The notes under the pieces were generated by a model. It was given only the letters and a program-made list of their open reading frames with translations. It ran no database searches and was not told the origin of the DNA. Positions 1-6,281 of a stretch of DNA of 35,365 bases are shown here, in pieces (the stretch's first letter is position 1; every line of letters begins with the position of its first letter). The translations under genes and the position numbers were made by a program. Source of the stretch: a virus; IMG/VR virus record IMGVR_UViG_3300021519_000782, positions 1-35,365 of that record; one strand, given 5' to 3'.

Positions 1-293
1 TCATTAAGCCATAGATCCACTATTTCTTCTTCTGTATTCCCATAATATCCATGCTCAGTGAGCAATTCAACAAACTCTGTATTCCAATCCAATTCAATTG
101 AACCAATACGTGGATTCTTGGGATCAAAATCAAATTTTAGTACATCGACCCTTGGATCCTGTTTGGGAGGAGGAACAACCTTTGCCTTTTTAACTCTGGG
201 CTTCTTAGGCTTCTTGGCAACAGGCTGTTCCACAACTACCAGTGGAACTTCTACTACTGGCTCTTCTTTTTTCTTACTAAACCAATTGAACAT
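1..293 (-). CDS. conserved phage hypothetical protein (3' end cut by window edge)
   Basis: Ninety-seven codons are readable from an ATG and the frame is still open at base 1, so the C-terminus lies outside the window. The protein starts MFNWFSKKK, continues through a Lys/Pro/Val-rich linker (about residues 10-45) and then a more globular acidic part with the phrase IELDWNTEFVELL. From memory this layout (short aromatic-basic N-terminus, KPKKPR-type linker, ELDWN motif) matches a conserved hypothetical protein of marine T4-like phages whose function is unknown. The start overlaps the stop of the upstream secreted-protein gene (TAATG), implying translational coupling. Identification as a real gene is firm; no function can be given. 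Confidence 0.72.
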   Translation of the reverse strand, partial: MFNWFSKKKEEPVVEVPLVVVEQPVAKKPKKPRVKKAKVVPPPKQDPRVDVLKFDFDPKNPRIGSIELDWNTEFVELLTEHGYYGNTEEEIVDLWLN

Positions 294-634
294 TAATCAC
301 ACACCGTTTCTGTTACGGGAACGTAGCGATATCCGTTCCAAAATTGATCAACCATAACTCGCTGACATACTTCACCGTATTGGTTGTAGAAATAGCTACC
401 AATTGCAACTGCACCCAAAGCTCCAACTGCATATGGTACCCAATTGCGCTGTGGGCGTACATATCGCTGAGGAGCATAATACCTGGGAGGGGCATGGTAC
501 CTTGGAGCAGGCATCACATGCCTAACCGCCGGGCGACGATTATCGTAATGACGATGATGTTGCTGAGCTTCAACGGGCAATGCTGATATCAAAGTAGCAA
601 AAATACCAAATGTGGCAACAGCAATCTTACGCAT
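293..634 (-). CDS. small secreted protein with signal peptide, His/Pro/Arg/Tyr-rich
   Basis: This 113-residue protein has a classic signal peptide: MRK, a hydrophobic stretch to about residue 20, and an AxA-type cleavage site (VEA-Q near residue 23). The mature part is rich in His, Arg, Pro and Tyr (residues 24-65, e.g. PRYHAPPRYYAPQRY), followed by a short hydrophobic Gly/Ala segment (about 68-83) and a tail with two cysteines (CQR..., TVCD) that could form a disulfide in the periplasm. It resembles small bacterial envelope proteins more than virion proteins. It has its own strong promoter and an AAAGGAG ribosome site, so it can be expressed independently of the queE operon. The role is unknown; a host-envelope modifying or superinfection role is only a guess. 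Confidence 0.7.
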   Translation of the reverse strand: MRKIAVATFGIFATLISALPVEAQQHHRHYDNRRPAVRHVMPAPRYHAPPRYYAPQRYVRPQRNWVPYAVGALGAVAIGSYFYNQYGEVCQRVMVDQFWNGYRYVPVTETVCD

Positions 635-663
635 ATTGATCTCCTTTGTATTCCATTAACTTC

Positions 664-691
664 AATATAGCATATTTACTCAACCTGTCAA
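664..691 (-). promoter_or_regulatory. sigma70-like promoter, extended -10
   Basis: On the minus strand a TTGACA (686-691) is followed, after 16 bases, by TATATT (664-669), preceded by TGC (an extended -10). Transcription would start near 657, giving a leader of about 23 bases with the AAAGGAG site before the secreted-protein ATG at 634. The -35 sits just after the queE stop codon. The same TGCTATATT block recurs upstream of clpA (34042-34050). Confidence 0.7.
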
Positions 692-695
692 CCAT

Positions 696-1523
696 TTATG
701 CCAAACTGGCGTATAAATGGATCTGCAAGTTCAAAACAAACCCATTTTTGGCACAATATTGGGCTGCATACTCATGATTTATTTGATTTGCCCTCATATC
801 CAACAGCCCTTCTTCCCAAAAGCTGATTACTTCATCAACAGCACTGCGTTCTTCCAAAGTGATGTTATTCTGATCACTACGCATCTGCTTGCTCTTCTGA
901 GGTTCTCTGTTATAAATGTTCATTGGGCTGATGAATACCTTACGATCACCTTTCGCCCACTCCGGAATAGAACTATATGGGCTATCCTGATCAGCATTCA
1001 TAACAAACTTCAGACAATCAGCACGGGCAAGCATCTTGGGATTAGGTTCCAGATATTTTACGGGCTTGCCATTCTTCTCAAGACACTTGGGACTGACCAC
1101 CAGTGTTGTTGAATCTGGAATGTTCTGTACAATTGTGCCGTTGCTTTCGATCTGTGTCCAAGCAAAGTGATCCTTGATATATTCGAGGAATACTCCAAGA
1201 TTCTTCTGTAGCATTGGCTCACCGCCGGTAATCACAAGTCCAATCTTACTTGTGCCCCAAGCAGGAATTTCTCCATCAAAGTAATACTTCATCACATTTT
1301 GAATACGTTCGTGTACCTGCTCGGGTGTTAGCCAGTCTCCTCCATCGAAATAAGTATCGCAAAAACTACAAGCCAAATTACACTTAGCAAGGCGAACAAA
1401 TACGGCTGGTTCTCCACGATATGGCCCTTCTCCCTGTAGTGTATAAAAGATACTGGTGACAAACAATTTATCACCAGCCTTATCGAAATACTTTTGACCA
1501 ACTATTTCATTTTTCCCAAACAT
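696..1523 (-). CDS. queE: 7-carboxy-7-deazaguanine synthase (radical SAM), QueE
   Basis: QueE converts 6-carboxytetrahydropterin to 7-carboxy-7-deazaguanine (CDG) with S-adenosylmethionine and a [4Fe-4S] cluster. The cluster motif C-x3-C-x2-C is seen at Cys48, Cys52 and Cys55 (CNLACSFCD). The QueE-type N-terminal phrase TLQGEGPYRGEPAVFVRL and the TGGEP motif (about 99-103) are present. At 275 residues it is longer than bacterial QueE (about 220), with an insertion after the Fe-S loop and another in the C-terminal half. It lies in one operon with queD and folE, with two small genes between queD and queE. The ATG is preceded by AAGGAA. In phages this set normally serves DNA modification rather than tRNA queuosine; the DpdA-like gene at 11900-13348 supports that here. 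Confidence 0.92.
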   Translation of the reverse strand: MFGKNEIVGQKYFDKAGDKLFVTSIFYTLQGEGPYRGEPAVFVRLAKCNLACSFCDTYFDGGDWLTPEQVHERIQNVMKYYFDGEIPAWGTSKIGLVITGGEPMLQKNLGVFLEYIKDHFAWTQIESNGTIVQNIPDSTTLVVSPKCLEKNGKPVKYLEPNPKMLARADCLKFVMNADQDSPYSSIPEWAKGDRKVFISPMNIYNREPQKSKQMRSDQNNITLEERSAVDEVISFWEEGLLDMRANQINHEYAAQYCAKNGFVLNLQIHLYASLA

Positions 1524-1532
1524 TATATTTCC

Positions 1533-1739
1533 TTACATATTTTGATTGAAATGATTTATAAGTTCTTTTCTGGCATCTGATTGATATTGATTATCAAATA
1601 GCAAAATTGCCTTACGTATCATTCCCGTAGCTAACAGTAGAAGATCATTTTGATCATCACACATTAAGATCTGTGTTTCAATTGGCAACATTAATCGTTG
1701 AATGCGTTTTTCTTGAGCATCACGATCATTTATGTCCAT
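1533..1739 (-). CDS. small hypothetical protein, paralogue of its upstream neighbour
   Basis: This 68-residue protein reads MDINDRDAQEKRIQRLML, then PIETQILMCDDQNDLL. Its core aligns with the preceding 60-residue protein (shared pattern: M-x-P-I-[ED]-x-Q-I-x-M-C-D-D, then a hydrophobic helix LLATGMIRKAILLFD matching LACAMLQRVREMFD). Its start overlaps the stop of the paralogue (TAATG) with AAGGAA eight bases before. The two probably arose by tandem duplication. The protein is likely all-helical with one conserved cysteine. I do not recognise the family; a small regulatory or anti-host role would be typical of such genes but is not shown. Confidence 0.75.
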   Translation of the reverse strand: MDINDRDAQEKRIQRLMLPIETQILMCDDQNDLLLLATGMIRKAILLFDNQYQSDARKELINHFNQNM

Positions 1740-1921
1740 TATGAAAGTTCCTTAAACATTAGTTTGCGTCCATCCTTGCCCAGCTGACTATCAAACATTT
1801 CTCTCACTCGCTGTAACATAGCACATGCCAGCATAAGAATCTCTTCTCTATCATCGCACATCATAATCTGTTGGTCAATTGGCTGCATTAGTTCAGCCAT
1901 TCTATCTTGAATCTCACTCAT
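1739..1921 (-). CDS. small hypothetical protein, first of a tandem paralogue pair
   Basis: The 60-residue frame from ATG 1921 (MSEIQDRMAELM) was chosen over a longer in-frame extension because GAGGG sits six bases upstream and the extension would run into queD. The core QPIDQQIMMCDDREEIL and the following helix match the next gene closely, so the pair is a local duplication. The conserved MCDD motif and the predicted helix are the only landmarks. It lies between queD (2-base gap) and its paralogue (overlap), so it is expressed with the deazaguanine operon. Function unknown. Confidence 0.75.
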   Translation of the reverse strand: MSEIQDRMAELMQPIDQQIMMCDDREEILMLACAMLQRVREMFDSQLGKDGRKLMFKELS

Positions 1922-1922
1922 T

Positions 1923-2438
1923 TTAACCCTCATAAATTGCTGAATTGCCAGCGTGTTCAAATACTTCGGCTGACTTAAGTCGTACTGTTTGTCCAATTGT
2001 ATATCGTCCACCTGTTATCTTATATGCTTCAAGTAAACTCTCCATGGCATCATAACACATCTTTGCAAACATCTCACACCCAACACCTGGAACAATACGT
2101 AAGTCACAGATTGCACCGCGCTCATGTGGAACACCACTGGTCATGCCATCATATCCAATGTCATTCATCTTCTTGAAAAACTTGAGATGAGGGTCATCGG
2201 CAGCAATTACCAGCGTATGATCAAACATGGCGTCAGCCCAGTCCTTAAATTGTTTGAGACCACCAAAGTCAAACACCCAGTTGCGATCATCCAATGTTTC
2301 GCTTTCAAATACCAGCTTGATACCAATGCTGTATCCATGTAGTGTGCTGCAATGGCTATGAGTAGCTCGCCACTGCCTAAAGCAGCAACTGAGTCCACGA
2401 TCAGTTCCATATGTTTTTGTACTGTAATATTTTCCCAT
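1923..2438 (-). CDS. queD: 6-carboxytetrahydropterin synthase, QueD family
   Basis: QueD converts dihydroneopterin triphosphate, the FolE product, to 6-carboxytetrahydropterin, the QueE substrate. The start is ATG 2438 (MGKYYSTKTYG), six bases after AAGGAA; a longer frame upstream overlaps the oxygenase gene and is not used. The T-fold signature is visible: RATHSHCSTLHGY (residues 24-36) carries the zinc-site histidines and the catalytic-type Cys30, and WVFDFGGLKQFKDWAD and FDHTLVI correspond to the DFxxLK and DH motifs. The usual HGH zinc motif is HGY here (Tyr36), with an extra His at 29. I recall HGY variants in some alphaproteobacterial and phage QueD-like proteins, so this is probably a subfamily trait. 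Length is 171 residues, against about 120-140 usually. Confidence 0.85.
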   Translation of the reverse strand: MGKYYSTKTYGTDRGLSCCFRQWRATHSHCSTLHGYSIGIKLVFESETLDDRNWVFDFGGLKQFKDWADAMFDHTLVIAADDPHLKFFKKMNDIGYDGMTSGVPHERGAICDLRIVPGVGCEMFAKMCYDAMESLLEAYKITGGRYTIGQTVRLKSAEVFEHAGNSAIYEG

Positions 2439-2448
2439 TAAAATTCCT

Positions 2449-3033
2449 TTAAGTGAAGTTGCATGTAATAACAATGCGTCTATCTGAAACCTTTGGTTTA
2501 GTGCTTGCGTGAAAACTAAACCCATCAAACAAAAACAAACGATTTTTTACAGGAGCACATCTAGCTTGTTCAGTAAACTTAGCAGATTGTGTGTAAGAAA
2601 ACAATATGTCATTGGTAAAATTGGTACCTATCTCAGGCAATTTTTGATCAAATAAAACTGTATCACCATCGCTATCCATTACATAGTAGCAGGCAGTGTA
2701 ATGAGGCATCATAAAATCCACATGCGGCGTATCGTATGGCACATCATTTTTACTATCGGGGAGAAGAAGACCAACACGCATACGCAATAGCTTATTGATT
2801 TTCTTACCATTCACTTGCTCAATGGAATACATCATGGGTTTTAGAAATGACATATATGGACCAGGTGGTTCGCCCAGATCACAGACTACATTTGCAAATC
2901 CACCATTTTTACCATATCCAGCAAAGGTTATATCAGAGATATAATGCCATGGAAATTGCCTGTCAGTAAGATCAGCTTCTATATCATCTGCATAACCAGC
3001 AGGCAATAGATTATCAACGATGATGGGATACAT
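2449..3033 (-). CDS. 2-oxoglutarate/Fe(II)-dependent oxygenase
   Basis: The 194-residue protein has the double-stranded beta-helix oxygenase triad: His104-x-Asp106 (PHVDF), a distal His175 (FSFHAST) and Arg185/Arg186 as the likely 2-oxoglutarate anchor (SDRRIVITCNF). The segment between (YYVMDSDGDTVLFDQ) fits the core strands of prolyl-hydroxylase-like enzymes. Such oxygenases are common in marine T4-like phages and their substrates are mostly unknown. The gene is in the folE-queD-queE operon (stop ten bases before the queD start; its own start overlaps the previous stop as TAATG). Oxidation of a modified base is a reasonable but unproven idea; a protein or lipid substrate is equally possible. 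Confidence 0.8.
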   Translation of the reverse strand: MYPIIVDNLLPAGYADDIEADLTDRQFPWHYISDITFAGYGKNGGFANVVCDLGEPPGPYMSFLKPMMYSIEQVNGKKINKLLRMRVGLLLPDSKNDVPYDTPHVDFMMPHYTACYYVMDSDGDTVLFDQKLPEIGTNFTNDILFSYTQSAKFTEQARCAPVKNRLFLFDGFSFHASTKPKVSDRRIVITCNFT

Positions 3034-3353
3034 TAGCGCAAAATTCCCTTACGCATCATTTCCATTGATATTGCTGCTGCTACACGCTCTTCAAAATTTT
3101 CATTTTGACTAATGACATGCAAGGCATAATCACTACGATCCTTATTATGATCATAATGCCTAAATTCCAATACGGTGCCACCATCAGCGCCATAGATGCT
3201 TAAATTTAATCCATTTGAATCTAAACCATGGCGACCAGCATGTTTACTTGCGCTTACTAATCCAATATTACTGGGATATGGTTGATCGGGACTATCGGGA
3301 CTTTCCCACGCTTCCTTACACTTCTTCTTAAACCAATTATCAAACCATTTCAT
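3033..3353 (-). CDS. conserved phage hypothetical protein
   Basis: This 106-residue protein begins MKWFDNWFKKKCKEAWE, an amphipathic aromatic/basic helix. The middle contains NGLNLSIYGADGGTVLEFRHYD and the C-terminus an acidic helix (NENFEERVAAAISMEMMRKG). From memory, a protein with the same N-terminal WFDxWFxxKCKxAWE phrase and a 'GGxVxxFRxYD' core is conserved among T4-like cyanophages, with no known function. It overlaps the 69-residue gene upstream by four bases (ATGA) and ends at the oxygenase start (TAATG), so it is translationally coupled to both. Confidence 0.75.
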   Translation of the reverse strand: MKWFDNWFKKKCKEAWESPDSPDQPYPSNIGLVSASKHAGRHGLDSNGLNLSIYGADGGTVLEFRHYDHNKDRSDYALHVISQNENFEERVAAAISMEMMRKGILR

Positions 3354-3559
3354 TTCTCAATCTCCGAGATTTTCTTTCTTCCCATTGTATGGTTTACTCT
3401 TGCACGAATATGTGCGTTCTCCCAAGTCCAACATTCTCCTGTATCATCTTGAAAACAAACCCATTGTAAATCATGTTCTGGGCCGTAATCAATGATAAAA
3501 TGTGCTAAGGCACGACCCTTAGTGGTCATTAATGGAATTGGAGGATCTAACCGAGTCAC
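3350..3559 (-). CDS. conserved phage hypothetical protein, GTG start
   Basis: The 69-residue product starts with GTG that overlaps the folE stop (GTGA), a coupling arrangement. The sequence RLDPPIPLMTTKGRALAHF, then DYGPEHDLQWVCFQDDTGECWTW, matches my recollection of a short conserved protein in T4-like marine phages annotated only as hypothetical. Predicted to be beta-rich with two cysteines. Placement directly after folE suggests co-expression but does not establish a role in pterin or deazaguanine metabolism. Confidence 0.75.
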   Translation of the reverse strand: MTRLDPPIPLMTTKGRALAHFIIDYGPEHDLQWVCFQDDTGECWTWENAHIRARVNHTMGRKKISEIEK

Positions 3560-4239
3560 CGAGCAAAGTCCTGTTGTAGCTTAATGTTATCAAAGAATTC
3601 TTTCTTTGTACCAGCATCAGTGTCAAACCCACCCTTGAGTACGGTAGTCTGTGTCAATGAACTATGTGCCATAATACCTCTGTTCTCACAGCAGCCATGT
3701 TGGGCCTGGATATAAACAGCAACGTCTTCTGATCCAGTAGCCTTTTGAATCTCACGAGCAATATCATTACAAAGCTCTTCCTGGAGAGTTCCTCTACGGG
3801 CACACCACTGGGCAATGCGTGTATACTTACTGAGTCCAATCAGCTTCTTAGCAGCAATAATACCAATATAAGCAACGCCAGTAACAGGCTGATGATGATG
3901 GCTGCACATGGACTTTAATTCACTGCGAACAACCAACATTCCAGTGTAAGCATCTTTGCCATCATTGGGAAAGCTTGTGGCATCAGGCGCTGGATTATAA
4001 CGTCCACTCATTACTTCATTGAAGTACATCTTGGCTAGACGCTGTGCTGTGCCTTTACTATTTGGATCAGTTTCTCTGTCAATTACCAATGCATCCAATA
4101 CCTGTTCAAATGCACTGGTTGTTTCTTCAATCAACCTGTCATATTCATCAAAATGGATATACTCAGAGATATTGTCACCGGCCCAAAAACGAGCGCCGGC
4201 AGCTTTAATACGGTTACGAATAGTTTCTGAAACAGTCAT
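3556..4239 (-). CDS. folE: GTP cyclohydrolase I, FolE
   Basis: FolE opens GTP to dihydroneopterin triphosphate, the first committed step of both folate and 7-deazaguanine synthesis. Zinc ligands expected from the family are in place: Cys112 and His115 in MCSHHHQPVTG, and Cys183 in QHGCCENRG. The family phrases GLSKYTRI and WCARRGTLQEEL are also present. At 227 residues it is the normal length. The start has AAGGAA upstream and its own candidate promoter and leader hairpin. It is the first gene of the run that includes queD and queE, with queC absent in this window. In phage context the product most likely feeds DNA base modification. Confidence 0.93.
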   Translation of the reverse strand: MTVSETIRNRIKAAGARFWAGDNISEYIHFDEYDRLIEETTSAFEQVLDALVIDRETDPNSKGTAQRLAKMYFNEVMSGRYNPAPDATSFPNDGKDAYTGMLVVRSELKSMCSHHHQPVTGVAYIGIIAAKKLIGLSKYTRIAQWCARRGTLQEELCNDIAREIQKATGSEDVAVYIQAQHGCCENRGIMAHSSLTQTTVLKGGFDTDAGTKKEFFDNIKLQQDFAR

Positions 4240-4257
4240 TTAATTTCCTTATGTTGA

Positions 4258-4273
4258 CGCAGTAGGTGTTGCG
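4258..4273 (-). promoter_or_regulatory. short 5'-terminal hairpin in the folE leader
   Basis: On the minus strand CGCA and TGCG form a 4-bp stem with an 8-base loop (ACACCTAC). The predicted start of the upstream promoter falls on the first base of the stem, and the loop triplet CCT can pair with the AGG of the folE Shine-Dalgarno (4245-4250). This is a small H-type pseudoknot-like layout. It does not match the preQ1-I riboswitch consensus closely, so it is only a candidate element. Confidence 0.3.
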
Positions 4274-4279
4274 ATTATT

Positions 4280-4308
4280 AATATACTTTATTTAGACCTG
4301 AGATTCAA
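4280..4308 (-). promoter_or_regulatory. candidate promoter for the folE-queD-queE operon
   Basis: Minus-strand TTGAAT (4303-4308), 17-base spacer, TATATT (4280-4285). The -10 is identical to that of three other promoters in the window; the -35 matches TTGACA at 4 of 6 positions. It lies in the last codons of the sulfotransferase-like gene and would give a 34-base leader. Confidence 0.5.
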
Positions 4309-4930
4309 TATTTAAAAATCTGTTGTCAAATAATAGTGGGTATAAAATTTGGTATTTTTTAAAAACAGAATTTCCCAGTGTTATTAGATCATTTGAAGAT
4401 TTTATCTTATCCCATTTATTAAACGGTTGTGGTTTCATTGCCATGTGCAATTTACATTGTGGGTCAAATTTTATATCTAAAATATCACAAACTTCTGGAA
4501 TGTTAATTGTCTGTTGGTATGATAATACAATAGCATCATTCATTAACGGTTGTATATTAATATACCAGTCACATATATCTTTAATTCTATCAGAAAAAAG
4601 TTTTGGATTTAATAGAAATTCAACATTCTTATATTTCTCAATATAATCTTCAATTGTTATTTCGGTAAAATGAAATACCTTGGTTTGTTCTGCAACTAGC
4701 ATACTTGCAGCTATTTCCAATGGATTACGAGTAATTACGATTAGTTTTTTATGATTTAAGTAAGGCAATGCTATTTTCTTGGAATGACAGTGTATAATAT
4801 TTAAATTAAGTAAATCAGTAATTTTTGTGTTATTGACAACATGAAAAAAACTTGAGTGAAGATAATTTTTAAGATAAACAGCTAGTTGAACACTAGCACA
4901 TCTTCCGGGAGATAGAATAATGTAACTCAT
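4292..4930 (-). CDS. sulfotransferase-like protein
   Basis: Sulfotransferases move a sulfuryl group from PAPS to a sugar, lipid or protein. In this 212-residue protein the N-terminus IILSPGRCASVQLAVYL fits the PAPS 5'-phosphosulfate loop (SxxRxGSx-type, here with GRCAS at 9-13), and ITRNPLEIAASMLV (66-79) fits the 3'-phosphate motif (RxP, then Ser76). The remainder is helical and divergent. The gene is visibly more AT-rich and richer in Lys/Asn/Ile codons than its neighbours, suggesting recent acquisition. It overlaps the glycosyltransferase gene by four bases (ATGA) and shares a run with an APS-kinase fusion, so sulfation of a glycan is a coherent hypothesis. It is short for the family, and activity is not certain. 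Confidence 0.62.
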   Translation of the reverse strand: MSYIILSPGRCASVQLAVYLKNYLHSSFFHVVNNTKITDLLNLNIIHCHSKKIALPYLNHKKLIVITRNPLEIAASMLVAEQTKVFHFTEITIEDYIEKYKNVEFLLNPKLFSDRIKDICDWYINIQPLMNDAIVLSYQQTINIPEVCDILDIKFDPQCKLHMAMKPQPFNKWDKIKSSNDLITLGNSVFKKYQILYPLLFDNRFLNIESQV

Positions 4931-6006
4931 TGCTTACTTACAATAACATTGTATAATTTTTTACCATTGAAAAAATTCTCTGTTGATGCACCATTAAGGT
5001 TTCTTATAGTTCCTGGAAGATCAGCATTGTTACTTTTCATGATATTTTGAATTCTTGTCATTAGACGAGGTTTATTGCGTTGGTACTGATCCCAGTTACT
5101 GGTCCAATCGCTAGGATACTTAAAGAACGTGTCCCACATTTCATCATAGCTTAGGCGGTCGGGAACCAATGGATAAGTCCCAACAATAGCACCCTCATAC
5201 ACCGAGATCCCCAATGTTTCTTGTAAGTTGGCACTAAACACAATCTTACTTTCAGCGAGATGCTGATGATATTCATGCTTGCTCAACTGATGGTCCTGTG
5301 CAACAAACCATTCATATTCTGGCATCGATGCGGCAAGATCGCGAAAGATCTCCAGCTGCTTCTCAGGAGCAAGACGATGGGGGAATATAATCTTATCTTT
5401 CTTAGCAGTGTTAATATAAGGCTTAAGAATATCATTTAGATACTCCATGGGCCAACCAACAATATGTATCTTATCCTTATGCCAGTCCATAAACTCATCA
5501 CTTGAGTTCTCATCAAATAAATTCAAACAAAACATATCAAGATGAAACTTAGTAGCAAAGAAGTTATGATCATAGCAATAGAACATGCTGGATTCAGCAT
5601 TGCGTACCCATGGTGTATCTCCAATCAAACGTCCTAGGAAGTCCTGCGGATCATAGCTGCCAGCATGCCACATACCACCAAGTTTAACTGGAATGCCCAG
5701 TAGTTCACTCATATACTTTACTTGAATAACAGTTGGATTCCAAGCATCAGTATAAAGGAAATAGTCATTGGCTTTAACTTGCCCACTTGCAAATAGCTCT
5801 GAAATCTGCAATAGCTGTTGACTCTTATAGCTATTAGTACCAGCAAAGTTAAGGAACGCTCCGGGGGTTGTAGCCTGCGGAACATCTCCTCCGCTAATTA
5901 CAACCACCTCCATGTCGGAATTTCTAATTTGATCTGGTAGATACTGCTTCCATTGTGCTGTATAACGGGTTTCAACTGCTTCCAAATCAACTAGATAAAC
6001 TGTCAT
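4927..6006 (-). CDS. GT4-like (GT-B fold) glycosyltransferase
   Basis: The 359-residue protein has a GT-B layout: an N-terminal half starting MTVYLVDLEAVETRYTAQW and a C-terminal nucleotide-sugar half starting near IIFPHRLAPEKQ (207-217). The E-x7-E motif typical of GT4 family enzymes is present (Glu263 and Glu271 in QETLGISVYEG), followed by GTYPLVPDRLSYDEMW. The donor and acceptor cannot be told from sequence. It sits between a small hypothetical (GTG/ATG overlaps) and the sulfotransferase, making a glycan-modifying mini-cluster likely. Alternatives are glycosylation of modified DNA bases or of virion or host envelope proteins. Confidence 0.75.
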   Translation of the reverse strand: MTVYLVDLEAVETRYTAQWKQYLPDQIRNSDMEVVVISGGDVPQATTPGAFLNFAGTNSYKSQQLLQISELFASGQVKANDYFLYTDAWNPTVIQVKYMSELLGIPVKLGGMWHAGSYDPQDFLGRLIGDTPWVRNAESSMFYCYDHNFFATKFHLDMFCLNLFDENSSDEFMDWHKDKIHIVGWPMEYLNDILKPYINTAKKDKIIFPHRLAPEKQLEIFRDLAASMPEYEWFVAQDHQLSKHEYHQHLAESKIVFSANLQETLGISVYEGAIVGTYPLVPDRLSYDEMWDTFFKYPSDWTSNWDQYQRNKPRLMTRIQNIMKSNNADLPGTIRNLNGASTENFFNGKKLYNVIVSKQ

Positions 6007-6281
6007 GATTGTTCCTTATAATAATTGCTGGCAAGCCAATATAAAAGTATTATAAGGCCCTGCCCTTCTTCTTTAAATTTAACTGTAATAACACGATAAT
6101 CTTTGTATTCAGGATTAGCTAATATAACATAATCCTCATACATCTTCAAATTTTCTCTGTGTAGTAACTCTTTCAATTTTGTTAAAGTGGCATTGCGATT
6201 ATGCCACTTTCCCAGACTGGCATTCACCATTGGAAAATCAATAGCTTCCCAAGTCTCACTTAACCATTTGGTCGTGCTCAC
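6003..6281 (-). CDS. hypothetical protein, GTG start
   Basis: The 92-residue product begins at a GTG overlapping the stop of the APS-kinase fusion gene (GTGA), with AAGGAA about 10 bases upstream. It contains the phrase DFPMVNASLGKWHNRNATL followed by a mixed alpha/beta part with a hydrophobic C-terminal segment (LIILLYWLASNYY). I do not recognise the family. Its tight coupling on both sides (GTGA before, ATGA after) places it in the kinase-glycosyltransferase-sulfotransferase unit. Confidence 0.7.
   Translation of the reverse strand: MSTTKWLSETWEAIDFPMVNASLGKWHNRNATLTKLKELLHRENLKMYEDYVILANPEYKDYRVITVKFKEEGQGLIILLYWLASNYYKEQS

Noticed and set aside
4258-4273. Calling the folE leader hairpin a preQ1-I riboswitch
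   Set aside because: The stem is only 4 bp, the loop lacks the expected conserved bases and the A-rich tail pairing is not matched. Kept only as a low-confidence regulatory candidate.
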